64,000 nt of DNA from Seriola aureovittata (Eukaryota; Chordata; Actinopteri; Carangiformes; Carangidae), in the NCBI RefSeq assembly GCF_021018895.1, contig NC_079364.1, positions 1,578,901 through 1,642,900 of the forward strand, read 5' to 3'. The translations under genes were made by a program, and so were the position numbers. Shown piece after piece: positions 33,301-44,610 of the stretch. A model generated the notes under the pieces. The model was not told where the DNA came from. It saw nothing but the letters and a program-made list of their open reading frames with translations, and ran no database searches. The stretch's first letter is position 1. Each line of letters starts with the position of its first letter.

Positions 33301-33650
33301 ACCTGTTCTGGTCTGAACTGGTGTGAACTGGTCCGAGCAAGTCTGAACTGCTCCGAGCAGGTCTGAACTGGTCTGAACTGCTCCGAGCAGGTCTGAACAG
33401 GTCCGAGCAAGTTTGAAATGGTCCGAGCAGGTCTGAACTGGTCTGAGCAGGTCTGAACTGGTCTGAGCAGGTCTCAACTAGTCTGAGCAGGTCTGAACTG
33501 GTCAGAGCAGGTCTGAACTGGTCCGAGCAAGTCTGAACTGGTCCGAGCAGGTCTGAACTGGTCTGAACTGGTCCGAGCAGGTCTGAACTTGTCTGAACTG
33601 ATCTGAGCGGGTCTGAACTTGTCTGAACTGATCTGAGCAGGTCTGTACGG
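33301..33650 (+). repeat. 10-bp-period tandem array, about 35 units without indels
   Basis: Units of exactly 10 bp follow each other with only substitutions. Two subtypes alternate irregularly: GTCTGAACTG and GTCCGAGCAG, with minor variants. The strict period is held for about 340 bp. The minus-strand open frame over it is a by-product of the repeat. Confidence 0.93.
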
Positions 33651-33932
33651 GGCCTTAAACTCCTTAACTAGCAGAAACTCCTAAAGAGAGCAGTCTGGAG
33701 CAGTTTTCCAGCAGAGAACCGTGACCTCTGACCTGGCGGTGCTGACCCTCGTCCAAACCGCCTCAGTCTCAGCTGCAGATCGTCGCAGCGCAGCAGATTA
33801 TAACCAGAGTTTGTTTCACACATTTATCTGATCTTTGTGCGTCAATTCAAGCTGCTGGAGATGTTTGTAGTTTGTATTTGTCTTTGTCGTGTTTGTGAAG
33901 TGACGACTGAAAACTACCAGATGATGCACTCG

Positions 33933-33969
<37 letters not shown>

Positions 33970-36900
33970 CCGTCCGTCCTCAGATAACAGGATTGGCAGT
34001 GATTACAGGGTTAAATTGGGTTGTAATCTTCAGGCCTGGCTCAGATACAGGACTGCAAAATCCTCCAATCCAGTCCTGAGCTGCCCCTCCCCCCACCACT
34101 GCCTCAACAGTTCAATTAATCAGTGTGTGTGTGTGTGTGTGTGCGTGTGTGTGTACACACAGTATTGTAGTTCTGGGTTTCGAGTGAACAGGTGTATAAA
34201 AAGCTGAAAGAAAGACAAAGAAAAGAAATCCAGACAAATAAAAAGGTAAACAGTGGTTGCCATGGCTGCAGTCAGTGAGTTTAATAAATCATCATGATGG
34301 TCTGAACTCTTCAGAAATATGAAACGTGTTTTTAAAAACTGACATTGAAGAGTATGAACACGTTTCACATTCAGTCGGGGTTATGAATATCAGAGCAGGA
34401 CCTTGTGTCCTCTCTTTCAGCTCTGGCCCTGGTGGTTTTAGTCCATTCATTATCGTTTATTATTAAATAAATATAAAATACAACACATAAATCATTTAAA
34501 AAATAATCTCTCTGATTTGTGCATTAGGTAAAAGAGGACAACGTGTGAATTCAGGCGAAGCGGGGAGGACCACATGAATCGCAGCAGGTGATATCGCTAA
34601 CGGAGGTGAAGCGTGTGATTTCCTTTTTTCCCTCCTGATCACTGAGCGCTCGGTTCCCACAGAAAAGCCTGTGGGTCAGAGCGACCGCTGAGCTCTGAGA
34701 GGACTGTCGGAGCCGGAGCGTTAATTTCACAGCCACCGTCGCCTCTGTAATGTCCGGTGACAGGTACTCAGGTGTTTGAGTGGTTCAGTTTCAAGTCGCC
34801 GCGTTGAGACGACGACGCCTTTGACTTCACAGCTGGAGGTCTGATCAGCTGCTGCAGAAAATGTCTGAAATGAATCGAGAGTGGGTGATGGTTTCTGCAG
34901 CTGCTGTGCCTTTTGTGTAATCCAGTTTCCCACCTGGAACCTTTACTGTACCAGTCGGGAAAAAGAAAGAAGAAATGTCCTTTGCCTTTGAAATGTTGAA
35001 CTGCATTTTTATTCCTGGGAAAACAGAGCTCGATGGTTCAGACGGCGACAGACGTCAGAGGAGATAAACCCTTTGATTTAGTTTATTACAGCGACTCTCC
35101 CAGTGACACACGGGTCAGAACTTTGGTATTTAATTGTTCATCCATCAGTCAGTTTTGTTTTTAAGGGTATATAAGAACATTACAGCCTCACTGAGCTGCT
35201 AACGTCGAGTCATGATTTTCACTTTTATGAGAGCGTATTAAAAAGTCACCCGTCGTGACCCTGTGATTAAATAACTGCACATAAAACCAGATATAAGACC
35301 ACAGTAATTCCTCCAGACCCCAGTCCCGGTCCTGACCCCAGTGACCCAGTGCTGCTGATTCCCAGTCTCTGCAGGAAGCTTGTGACATTACCCAGAAACA
35401 AGAGTTTAATCTGTAAAAGACATTTATTACAACAAGTAAACAAGGCGGGAACTGAACAAACTGACCCAACACAATGACAACAGGGGTAAAGATGGACACC
35501 AACTTTAACTAAATGCTAAGCAACGCTAACTGAACCCAAAACAACCACGGTAACTCAAAGACAAACAAACAAAGATTAAGATAACAGGAAACTGCCTGTG
35601 TCACGGCACAGAGTTCAAATGTGTGCACTCCATATAAAACAATGAGGGGACTACAGATCTCCAACGACCAAGCGTGGAGCCACAGCATGGAGGTCGTGTT
35701 CAAGGTGGCGCACCATCGCCTCTACACTCTGCGTTGCAGGAAATGCAGCTTGTACAGGAAACACCATCCAAAGGAGCGTCAGGTTGCACTTCCAGCCGCT
35801 GTGGAGATCTTTTTTCGGACCACCATCGGTGCATGTGCTGCAGCCTTCATTTCTTTGTTTGCTCCTATAGTTGGAGGTAAACAGAGCTGGTCCACATGAC
35901 TGGTGATAAATGTCACGCTCCTCTTGTCAAAACAATCTCGCTCGCCGTGACTTCCTGTAGATATTGTTTTCCAGATGTACAGGACTACATGATTTACAGG
36001 TAGCATCATGTTTCTGCTTGAATCAGAGAGAGAGAGAGGAAAGGAAGGAAGAGAGAGATACGAGGCCGCCCTTGGGGGAAATCGCCCCGCATCGCCTCGG
36101 CTGACAACACGACGCCGCCGAGATTAACTCTGTGAAAAGCCGTGGAAAACATCCCTCCCCAGCACCTCTCCACAGGCCATTAATCTGAGATGACACGCGG
36201 AAGACGGGGTGCGAGGCGGAGGCTGCGGGTGACTGAAAAAGAAAGAGGCGGTGACATTTATTTCCTGAGATATTGGCACTATCATCTCCTCGCTCGCTGT
36301 CGTGTTTGTTCAGAGCGTTCAGTAAATGAATAGGCGATGAAGTGTGTTCCAGTCTATAAATGTTTCTATACGATCCCTTGTTGAAGTTGTCACGGACAGC
36401 GATGCAGGAGGAGGGGGAAGGAAGTTGTATCGATGCTTCTGAAGTAAGTGGGAGGGAGCCGCAGTGTCACTTGTGTCGTCCTGAGGCGACACAGACCCAC
36501 ACAATCGGATTTAGCTGCTGAGAACAAGAAGACGAGGAGTGGAGTTTGACTGGGCTGCACACACAGTTTGTCAGCGACGATACGTGGGAGCGGGAGAGAC
36601 TTTATCACTTCAGTGAAGTCTAAAGTGAAGTCTGTCAGTGTGAGTGTCGTGAGTGCGCTGCTGTTTCACATGATGTGAATACACTCATTAATCCTGGTGA
36701 CTTGTTTCCTGTTGGTCAAAGTTAAAGATCCCTCCCTCCACATGTCTGACGCTGGTTTCCTGCCGCAGTCCAAACCGGCGGTGACTCGCCACCTTTCCTG
36801 CGTTGATTTGATGCAGGTCTCAGGTGTAGTTACTTCCTGGTTAAAACTGGGCTGAGTCTGGTGAAACGTGAAGGAACCAGGCGTCGCATTAATCCAGTAT

Positions 36901-39430
36901 TTCTGGCGTCACGCTCAACGCAGGCAGGAGGCGACGAAATTCCCCTCGACAGTGTGTTGAAGAGTTACAGACTTCACTTGTCTTGTCGACTTCTGATCGC
37001 TCCTGAGAGAGATCTTCCCCCGACTTCACGACTCCGGCTGAAGTGCTGCTGCTAACCGAAGCAGAGCGCGAGTTCAGCCGTCAGAACAAAAATTAAATCG
37101 GCCACTAGAGGTCGACTGTTTGAGGCAAAGATGCAAAATCTAACGGCAGTCGCCTCCGCAGCAGGTGAGATTAAACCAGATAAAATCCACAGAGGAAGGT
37201 TGGAGTTCAGGAATTTCTTGTGAATGGTTTGTTTGTCTTAATTGTAAGTGTCTAATTCTGTTAATTGCAGGTTCAGTGTCTCGTTTCTGAATATTAAATT
37301 CAACTAAGCTGTTTCTCATCATCATTAATAATGAAAGTTTTTACAACCCTGTCAAAATGACGCAGCCTCGGGTACGTACGTTACTGAACGTGTACGGTGT
37401 CTTACTAACGCCACGCCCCCACATGGTTCTACTTTTCACACTTCACACCCGACCGATGTGACGCCACCTGAGGACATTTATCGGACGTCTCCTTGGAGAC
37501 ACTGACCAGTTCCTCTTTAATTCTCCCCCAGACGATGAATCCTCTCCACAGCGCCACCTCAGGAAAAACCTCTTTAAAGCTTAAAGAGTTTAAGACACGT
37601 CTGGTTTTCTCTCGTGTCCCTCGATCCGCTGGAGTCTGAGTCTGAAGGACGCATCAGCTTTGTCCACTGAAAAGTTCGGTGTCTGTGAACACTCACGCTC
37701 GGAGACACGTGGCAGCTGCTGTACGAGTTCGCAGCCCGGATGTGTTCCCGATGTGTTGGTGGGTGGATGCGGATGCTCCACGCTGTTCACTAAGCTGTTG
37801 GCCTGTTTTCTGATCTGAAGGGCCTTTGGCTTGATGGCGCTTTGCTGCTCAATTAGTCTAATGAGAGGAGGCAGCGTGATGTCACAACACAGAGAGCCAG
37901 TCTGACTGCGGGGCGGGACGTTCCAGCTGCCGCTTCATCACACCGTGTCAGATAACGCAGCGTTTGATAAGAGTGATCCCAACGATCCTTTTAAATCATC
38001 AGATCTGAGCTCCGGAGCGAACAGCAACTCCACCTGCTCTCGTCTCCTGACCTTCACTTTCACCTTTGCACAACCTGGTTCCTCCATAAAAAACAAAAAG
38101 GGACTAAATGAACTTCCTCTCCCGAGTGTTGGTGTATTAAAAGAAGCGGCTGAAAGTGATTTATTCGTCTGCTGTCCTCGTTCTGCTGAAGGGACTTCCT
38201 CTTTGTCTTGGCTCAGAGACGCAGCGGGCGTGAATATAAATGACTTAATCAATTTCAAACGCCACAATTGGTGCTCCCACGCTGTTGGCCTGGAAACGAT
38301 GAGTGCAGATAAGACTCGCTGACAGGCGTGCAGCGCTCTGTCGAATCACCAGAGGCCTCGGAGGCGCCTCAAACGCCTCTGGACAGAGTCGTGCTCAAGG
38401 GCCCTTCAGAGTGAGGCTACTGGGAACAAACACTTAGAAACAGTTTTAAACCGAACTCCTGCACTCGTTAAGGTTTCTCTGTGGTCTCGTGGTTTGTGGC
38501 TCATTCCTTGTAATCACAACCTCTCCTCTGTTGCACGTCAGTCCCTTCACTCGCTCATGTTCTCTGGCTGTTTGTCTTTACTGATGTTATTCTGTCTCTT
38601 TTCTTTCCCAGTCTCATCCACTTCCGCTCAGCGTCGCTCCATCAGGACGAGCAAAACAAGCCGCGTTTCACCAGTTGAAGCTAAAAATAATAATAATCAC
38701 TCAGAGCGATACTGACGTGGAGGCGATGTCTCTCCTCACATCTGATCTCAGAACAGCTTTCTGTCCCATAAATGATCGGATGCTTGTTCACAGTCACCAT
38801 GTCACTTACTGCCCTCTTGTGGCAGCAGCAGGCTGTTGTTGCTTGAAGCTAGCTCGACTATCAGCTGTTGTATCTGTAGCTTCTGTCATTTTCGTGGGCG
38901 TGACCGTGTCCCAGTGACCAAGGCCGGAGCTCGTATAGCAGACAGGACAGCAGCCTTTCTTGGAGCATCGAGGGTAATCCTGGGATGTTTGACGGGTGCT
39001 GTTAAACGTTAAGAGGCAGCAGCAGCAAGTAAACGAGCGAATTACACTGATTTATCATCTGTGTGAGTTTGAGACAGAATATTGTTAGTTAGCCAGTTAG
39101 TTAGCGGTTAGCAATGTAGCTGTGAGTGCACAGTGTGATGTATGTAAACTTTAGGCGGTTTATCAATAAATAAATGCCACGAAACATCAAGACCAAAGTT
39201 CCCGCCTTTCCCCTGCTCTTCAACTGCAGTCCAGACAATGAGCCAGGTGAGATTCACAACACTGAGGCAGGTAAATACAGGATTCTTCACTTTTTCCTCT
39301 ATAGTGCACATTTGATGTATTTACTGTCAGTTCAGAAGAATAATCCTGAAACATCTTCAGCCAGGAAGAACATCATGAGACAGAACAGACCCTGAATTCA
39401 GAGAAGAGATTTGTATGTTTTAGTCTGCTC
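33651..39430. other. Long non-coding stretch
   Basis: Microsatellites (CA)17 33935-33967 and (GT)n 34122-34154 in opposite sense. Several open frames of 60-125 codons occur (for example 37945-38322 plus), but none has a recognisable family or splice context. A CCACAAGAGGGCAG block on the minus strand at 38809-38822 is noted separately. Confidence 0.6.
35621..35899 (+). other. Unrecognised open frame with protein-like composition
   Basis: A 92-codon frame whose middle reads VFKVAHHRLYTLRCRKCSLY, then VEIFFRTTIGACAAAFISLF. The Cys/His/Arg-rich part followed by a hydrophobic stretch looks less random than neighbouring frames. There is no splice support or known domain, and the start is arbitrary. 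It could be a transposon scrap. Confidence 0.2.
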
Positions 39431-40209
39431 CTAACTTGGATTTTATGATTTATGGATTTGCAGGGATCGGGCAGGATAGGAAAGATGGAGGAGGATGTGG
39501 TGTGCTACCTTTAACAGAGAGGGGATTTCTTATAGTCAAATAATCAGGAGTATGTGATAGTGGAAGGACGGGCAGGTAATAGAGGATTTGTTGGATGAAA
39601 AGACTTTAGTGAGCTTAAGTGATGGTAGTAAAACCAGAATAAAGATCGATTCAGGGAGGGAATCAGTCCTTAATCCTACACTGGTGTCAAATAATATCAT
39701 GACTGGAAGTCTATAAAGAAGGAACCAGAGGGAGCGACTGTTAGCCTGGACTATGCAACGTAAATATATCAATCCACTTATAGCAGGGAAAGTGGAAATT
39801 TGTAAAAGCAAAGTGACAGATTATTTCTATGAATAGATAAAGATATGGATATAGAAGTTGTTGACAACAAAATAAGAAGAAAACAAGAAGGCCTAATTAA
39901 GTAATAATGTGTTAGTATATCAGTTCCTCAGAGGATAGGCAAAGTAAAGAAGAAAGTGGCTCATGGTGAGATGATGTGTGTAAAGGCGCAGCGAGAAACA
40001 GGGACTGAAAAAGACTCATAATTATCAGCATGTGATAATAACAATAGAAAAAAGCTCCGGCAGCAGCGAGGACAATAAGGTAGGAAAAAGATCTTAGTGG
40101 ATGGGGAGGGGGGGTGGAAAACATGGGTGGGATGAATTTGGTGGATGATTATAATGATGAGAGGAGAGAGACGGAAAGAGAATTATCCAGTAATAAATAA
40201 GCTGCAGGA

Positions 40210-40810
40210 GTCTTAAAAACAGGAAATTAGTTGCATGTTAGCACTTCCTATTTTTAGTTACACAACTGAAATGTTTTATTCTACGTCAGTAAAAACTCCG
40301 GTCCTGATTTCCTTAAGCTTTTATGTCTGTTTAAAAAAAAAAAAAGTTTGGCTGCTAACACCAGTCCACCTTTACAGCCTCGTTAACTCACCAGTCCACC
40401 TTTACAGCCTCGTTGTGTTACACAAACTGTCTCTAACTGTCGGAGGAAAGGTTTCTGTGGAAGAGTCAGAGCTGAATCAAACGGCAGGTTGAAGTTTAGC
40501 GGTGGAGACGCTGAAGTCATGTGACCACGGTGTAGTTGGTTTATAGCCTAGCATTAGCATTTTACTTGCTGCTGATTGTATTGAGGCTTCAAACATCATA
40601 AAGTGGTTCATTAGTGAAGATGATCCTGCTGAACGAAACCTGTCCGGCGTCTATTTTCTGTAACAAACCAAAAGACAATGTAAAAATCCCATTGGCTTTT
40701 TGTTGAGGGAACCAGCATGATGCTAACTTCAGGGTTAGCCTACAAAGCTACGTCATCCCTGCTGCTGTCTGTAGCCAATAAAGAACAAGCAGAGTTAACA
40801 GCAACGACAT
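40210..40810. repeat. Repeat-derived insertion inside the LINE, with a 30-bp-offset direct repeat
   Basis: Between the LINE linker and its reverse transcriptase lies unrelated sequence. CACCAGTCCACCTTTACAGC plus CTCGTT occurs twice (40359-40384, 40389-40414). GTGTAGTTGGTTTATAGCC-AGCATTAGC and ACGTCATCCCTGCTGCTGTC belong to a fish repeat known to me. It probably inserted after the LINE. Confidence 0.5.
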
Positions 40811-41028
40811 GAATGAGGTGAAAACTACATCTTCAGACATGGAAGAGAAACATGGAAGAAAGAAGGATCAAACTGAGGATGAGTTCAGTGTCGGAAAGTT
40901 TTAAATCTGGATTGAGTTCACCAGGAAAAAGACGAGGTATGCTACATAACGCTGAAACATCATAGGACTCAACAGCGTATTGATGCTATATAATAAGATA
41001 TGAGAGGAAGGAAGATTAGGAGCCATTG

Positions 41029-41513
41029 ATCGTTCCCTTAAGCAAACCAGGGAAAGATCTGATGGAGCACGAGGCGAATGGAAGGCTTATGTATTATTTA
41101 GAGAAAAGAAGCTGAATACCAGAGTGGATTTAGGAAACGACGAGGAACTATGGATCCACTGTGTTTAGGGGATGATATACGGAGAGCTCAAGTTACCAAG
41201 AGCATTTTGTGATGCTGAAATGGACTTTATGAGCAACAGATCTATTCAAGTCGAAATAGGAGAAAATGGGACACCGCAGGAAAGTGTGATGAGTCCAATT
41301 TTATTTCCAATCATGACAAATTATATTTTTGATAATATTGCGGTGGATATGGGTGAATACTTGTTTACAGGTGATGTGGAGAAAAGGAGGGAAGAAGGGA
41401 TAAATTTAGTTGAAACGTGGGGATCAAAATGTATATTCTCAGTGGAAAAGACAAAGTTAATGTTCTTTGCAAGAAAGAAAATTAGGGAGAAAATAAATAC
41501 AGGAACACGTTGA
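41029..41513 (+). pseudogene. Reverse transcriptase domain of the dead LINE
   Basis: The frame starts IVPLSKPGKDL, shifts, continues EYQSGFRKRRGTMDP and D-IRRAQ, shifts again, and ends with SNRSIQVEIGENGTPQESVM then SPILFPIMTNYIFDNI. NGTPQ(G)S-SP-LF is the family box before the catalytic site. The YxDD site itself is degraded to FTGD and the box lost its Gly. At least two frameshifts and large losses exist. Confidence 0.85.
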
Positions 41514-41839
41514 TTCATTTAAAACATATATACATCCAGAGCTGTAATCAGATGTAGGCCTCAGTTTGGGAGCGTGGTGTATGGATCTGCATCAAAGTCA
41601 GTACTTGCAGGATTAGATATTGTTCAGGCTCTTATGCGCCGACGCTGTAAGAGCATCTCCAGTGTGAGACGAGAGAGAGGACACTGTGTTTACAGAGGAA
41701 ACACTGTGCGACTGAATCTGAGACAGACACACAACAGAAACAGTGTTAAAGAGGCTGAAGAGGAATGTATGAGTATGACGGTCCAGCTGAGCCGTGGCCT
41801 CCAGCTCTAACGTGGACGCTTGAGACGTCTGAAGTGGAT

Positions 41840-42645
41840 TTGGAATCGCTAAGGATCAGCTACAAATCAGAGATGAGACCTTCAGACTTCCTACACGTGT
41901 TCACAGTGTGTCGCTCTAATGGATTTCTAAAGTCCTTAAATCACTGCACTGACTTCCTGTGTGTCAGAGGAGAGATTTCAAAATCCTGCTACTTCTATGT
42001 CTTTAAATCACTAAACGGTCTTGGGCCTTAATGCATCTCTAGACCCCAACAGCTTCACCTGAATCCAAACCAAGCCAGGTGAAGCAGCTTCTGGTTTCTC
42101 TGCTCCTCACCTGAGGAACAAGCTTCCCGATCCCGAACACCTGAGGTCTGCAGAAACGTTTTTATTTCCTGTGGCTCATCAATAAATTACATATGTAACA
42201 TCCTTTAATCTTTAAGAACTGATCTTGTTTTTGCTTTTGCATGTTTTTAATGTCTTTAATCACTGCAGCACTTCCTGTTAAAGTATTGATGTCAGTGGTT
42301 GGTTAATTGATTTGGAGGGAAAGACTGTGGTGGAGAGGCTGGTCATTCTGGGGCAACTGTAAAAAACCTGTGGTGCATTTGTGTCTGTCGGGAAAAAAAG
42401 ATTCTGTAGATATGTTTGCCTCGCAGCCGAAAGCACCATTTAATAGAGGAAGTGTAAACTGAGGTGAAAAAGAAAGTTTCTTACTTACTTTTATTCAGTC
42501 TTAAAAATGTTTTTAATTATTCAAATCTGTTTTTATTGTTTTTAAATGCAGTTTTAATGACATCTTAATGTATTTCCGTGCTGCTGTAAAGCACTGTGAG
42601 TTGCCTCGTGTCTGAACGCTGCTGTATATAAATAAACCTTTCTAA
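41840..42645 (+). mobile_element. L2/Rex-type LINE 3' end nested in the I/Nimb LINE
   Basis: Translation gives KSLH-stop-LPVCQRRDFKILLL and KSLNGLGP, then PHLRNKLPDPEHLRSAETF: the C-terminal reverse-transcriptase region of L2-like fish LINEs. It ends in the usual tail TGTAAAGCACTGTGAGTTGC, GCTGTATATAAATAAAC. The host LINE resumes directly after it, so this element is younger. Confidence 0.75.
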
Positions 42646-42706
42646 TGGCTTCAGAGAGGGAGGAGCAAACCACAGGAAGCCAAGCGCTGATGCTGAGACT
42701 CTGACA

Positions 42707-42990
42707 AGTAGTCGCCAGGAGTTAGTGTACGAAATAATGCAATTACAGGTAGTTAGGCTGAAGTGACATTCCTGTCGGTTCCCGCTCATATAGACACGGT
42801 AGACGAGGAGAAGGTGGACAGGCTGGGTAAACAAGCTGTTACAAAAGAGAGGGTAGATATTAATATCAGAGGGGACACAGTGATCTGCACACATGGAAAA
42901 CATCCATCTGGTCTGTGTGATGTTTGTCACCAACAGAAACAGTAGAACATGTGTTTATTATTTACAGGAAGTGTGGCGTAAAGTCATGGA
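42707..42990 (+). pseudogene. RNase H and C-terminal Cys/His segment of the dead LINE
   Basis: Reads SSRQELVYEIMQ, then (V)TFLSVPAHIDTVDEEKVDRL and GKQAVTKERVDINI: the W-PAHvG---NE-aD-LAK-A signature of LINE RNase H. Then CDVCHQQ and, in another frame, ETVEHVFIIYRKC, a C-x2-C...H...C pattern typical of I-clade ends. Confidence 0.82.
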
Positions 42991-43020
42991 GAAGGGGGCG
43001 CAGAGCGTAGGTGTAACAGG

Positions 43021-43837
43021 AACAGACAGACGCTGTGTTTGTTAGCGGTGGTGTTGAAGCATATGGAGCTCAGCGTTAAGCATCTACACCGACATTAGCA
43101 GCAGGTGGTACTTAAGCTGTTTAATGTGCTATATAGCTAACTGGCCAATTAGCCACCTAGCCTGTGATGTCAGCGGTGCAGTGTTTGCTCAGTGGCTCGT
43201 TCAGGCCAGTAGCTGGAAGCTAATTGTTAAAAGTCTAAATCAGTGTCACGCCTTATGAAAAGCAGCTGGTGTGTAGAAACTTCTGTGAAATGTAATGTAA
43301 CGAGGCCAGAGATCTTGGTTGAGATGAAACTAGTGTTTTTGTTTTGGCAAATGTTGTTTAAGTGCTGCAATGTTAGTTTCCTGTGTCTGATAAGTTGATG
43401 TTGGCTGGTTAATAGAAGTTGCATTTATGCTAATTTGTTTAGCTAAACAAATCGAAGAAATTGTAACGTTAACATTAGGGATTGTATTTTTATTTTATTT
43501 TTAAAAATGTTTAAAAAGGCGTCAGTTTTAGTCAGTTGGACGTGATAAACTGGCCAGCTGAGTGTATTTAGTGTCACAAATTAATATTCTATAAATGTCA
43601 TTGGAAGGACACGGAGATGTACGGAGCACATCTGTATGCTGTGGCAGAAAAGGAAAATGCTTAATGAGTCAAACTCCTACATTTCCCATAATGCAACTGT
43701 ACAGTGTGTTTTGAGACTCTCCCAGCTCACGTTTCAAACGCACTACTGGCTGTGACTGTAAACTGAGTATGGTTTGTAAAATAAGTGGAACTCCCCTGAT
43801 GTTGCCAAAAACCGCAGCAACACACACAAAGTAGTAG

Positions 43838-43894
<57 letters not shown>

Positions 43895-43997
43895 CGAGCT
43901 CAGCAGATGTTCAGAGCAGGTGTTTTGGCCTCTGTTCCAGATGAGAAGTTTGGTCTGTAATTGGAGACCTGGGGCCAGGTTGGACACATGCACAATA

Positions 43998-44067
<70 letters not shown>

Positions 44068-44480
44068 CAGAAACACATGCACAAATGTAGCAGGGCTTCA
44101 ACACTGCACCGGTTGGGCTTCATTTACCAAATGTTTTCAATATGTCTCTCTAATGAATCCATCGTGTAAATGTATGCTCACCTCTTCGCCCTCATTAAAC
44201 GCTGCCGCTGCTGCGGCATCCTCACTGAGTCATGTGATGTTGGACATGAGCGAGAGGCCCCGTGATCCACGGCGTGCAGAGGCTGAGAGGCTCCTTTACC
44301 ATCCTCCAATCAGGGGGCAGGATCAGGGGGAAAATGCATCTTTAATGAGGTGGAAAATGTGCAGATTATTTTCATGTAGAAATGAAAATGAACTGATGTG
44401 AAGCAAGTTTAAAATGCACGGCCACTCAGATGTTTTATAACACACACAGTTTAGCCCAGTGAAAAACCTTAAATGGAACA
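43021..44480. other. Non-coding stretch with two (CA)n blocks
   Basis: (CA)26 43840-43892 and (CA)33 44001-44066 in the same sense, 108 bp apart. Open frames over them are repeat by-products. Confidence 0.7.
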
Positions 44481-44484
44481 AAGA

Positions 44485-44610
44485 ATGGTACAGCAAGATA
44501 ATGATCCATTAGAACCAGACGAAGGCGTCACGTGATGAAGGCCAGCAGTCTCCGGACCTGAACCACATGGAGCCGGTTTGGGAAGAACTGGACAGGAGGA
44601 AGCGACAACA
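44485..44610 (+). pseudogene. Tc1-like transposase fragment
   Basis: VQQDNDP (from 44488) matches the FQQDNDPKHT segment. In another frame, QQSPDLNHMEPVWEELDRR (44543-44599) matches the WP-QSPDLN-IE--W-ELDRR segment, which holds part of the DDE/D catalytic region of Tc1/mariner transposases. Between them the sequence is stopped and frameshifted. Inverted repeats were not located nearby. Confidence 0.85.

Larger units (their letters stand above)
39440..43020 (+). mobile_element. Degenerate I/Nimb-clade LINE, interrupted by other repeats
   Basis: Pieces of one ORF2 appear in order with stops and frameshifts: endonuclease C terminus (39576-39713), linker (about 39940-40010), reverse transcriptase (41029-41513), thumb (41565-41640), RNase H (42707-42935) and a C-terminal Cys/His segment (42936-42990). 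The endonuclease piece reads VIEDLLDEKTLVSLSDGSKT and ends LVSNNIM. RNase H in a LINE points to the I group. Non-LINE sequence interrupts it at about 40210-40800 and 41840-42645. Not active. Confidence 0.85.

Noticed and set aside
37945..38322. 125-codon plus-strand open frame
   Set aside because: Also open on the opposite strand (37938-38267); no conserved motif. Could be a conserved non-coding element, but that cannot be judged from one sequence.
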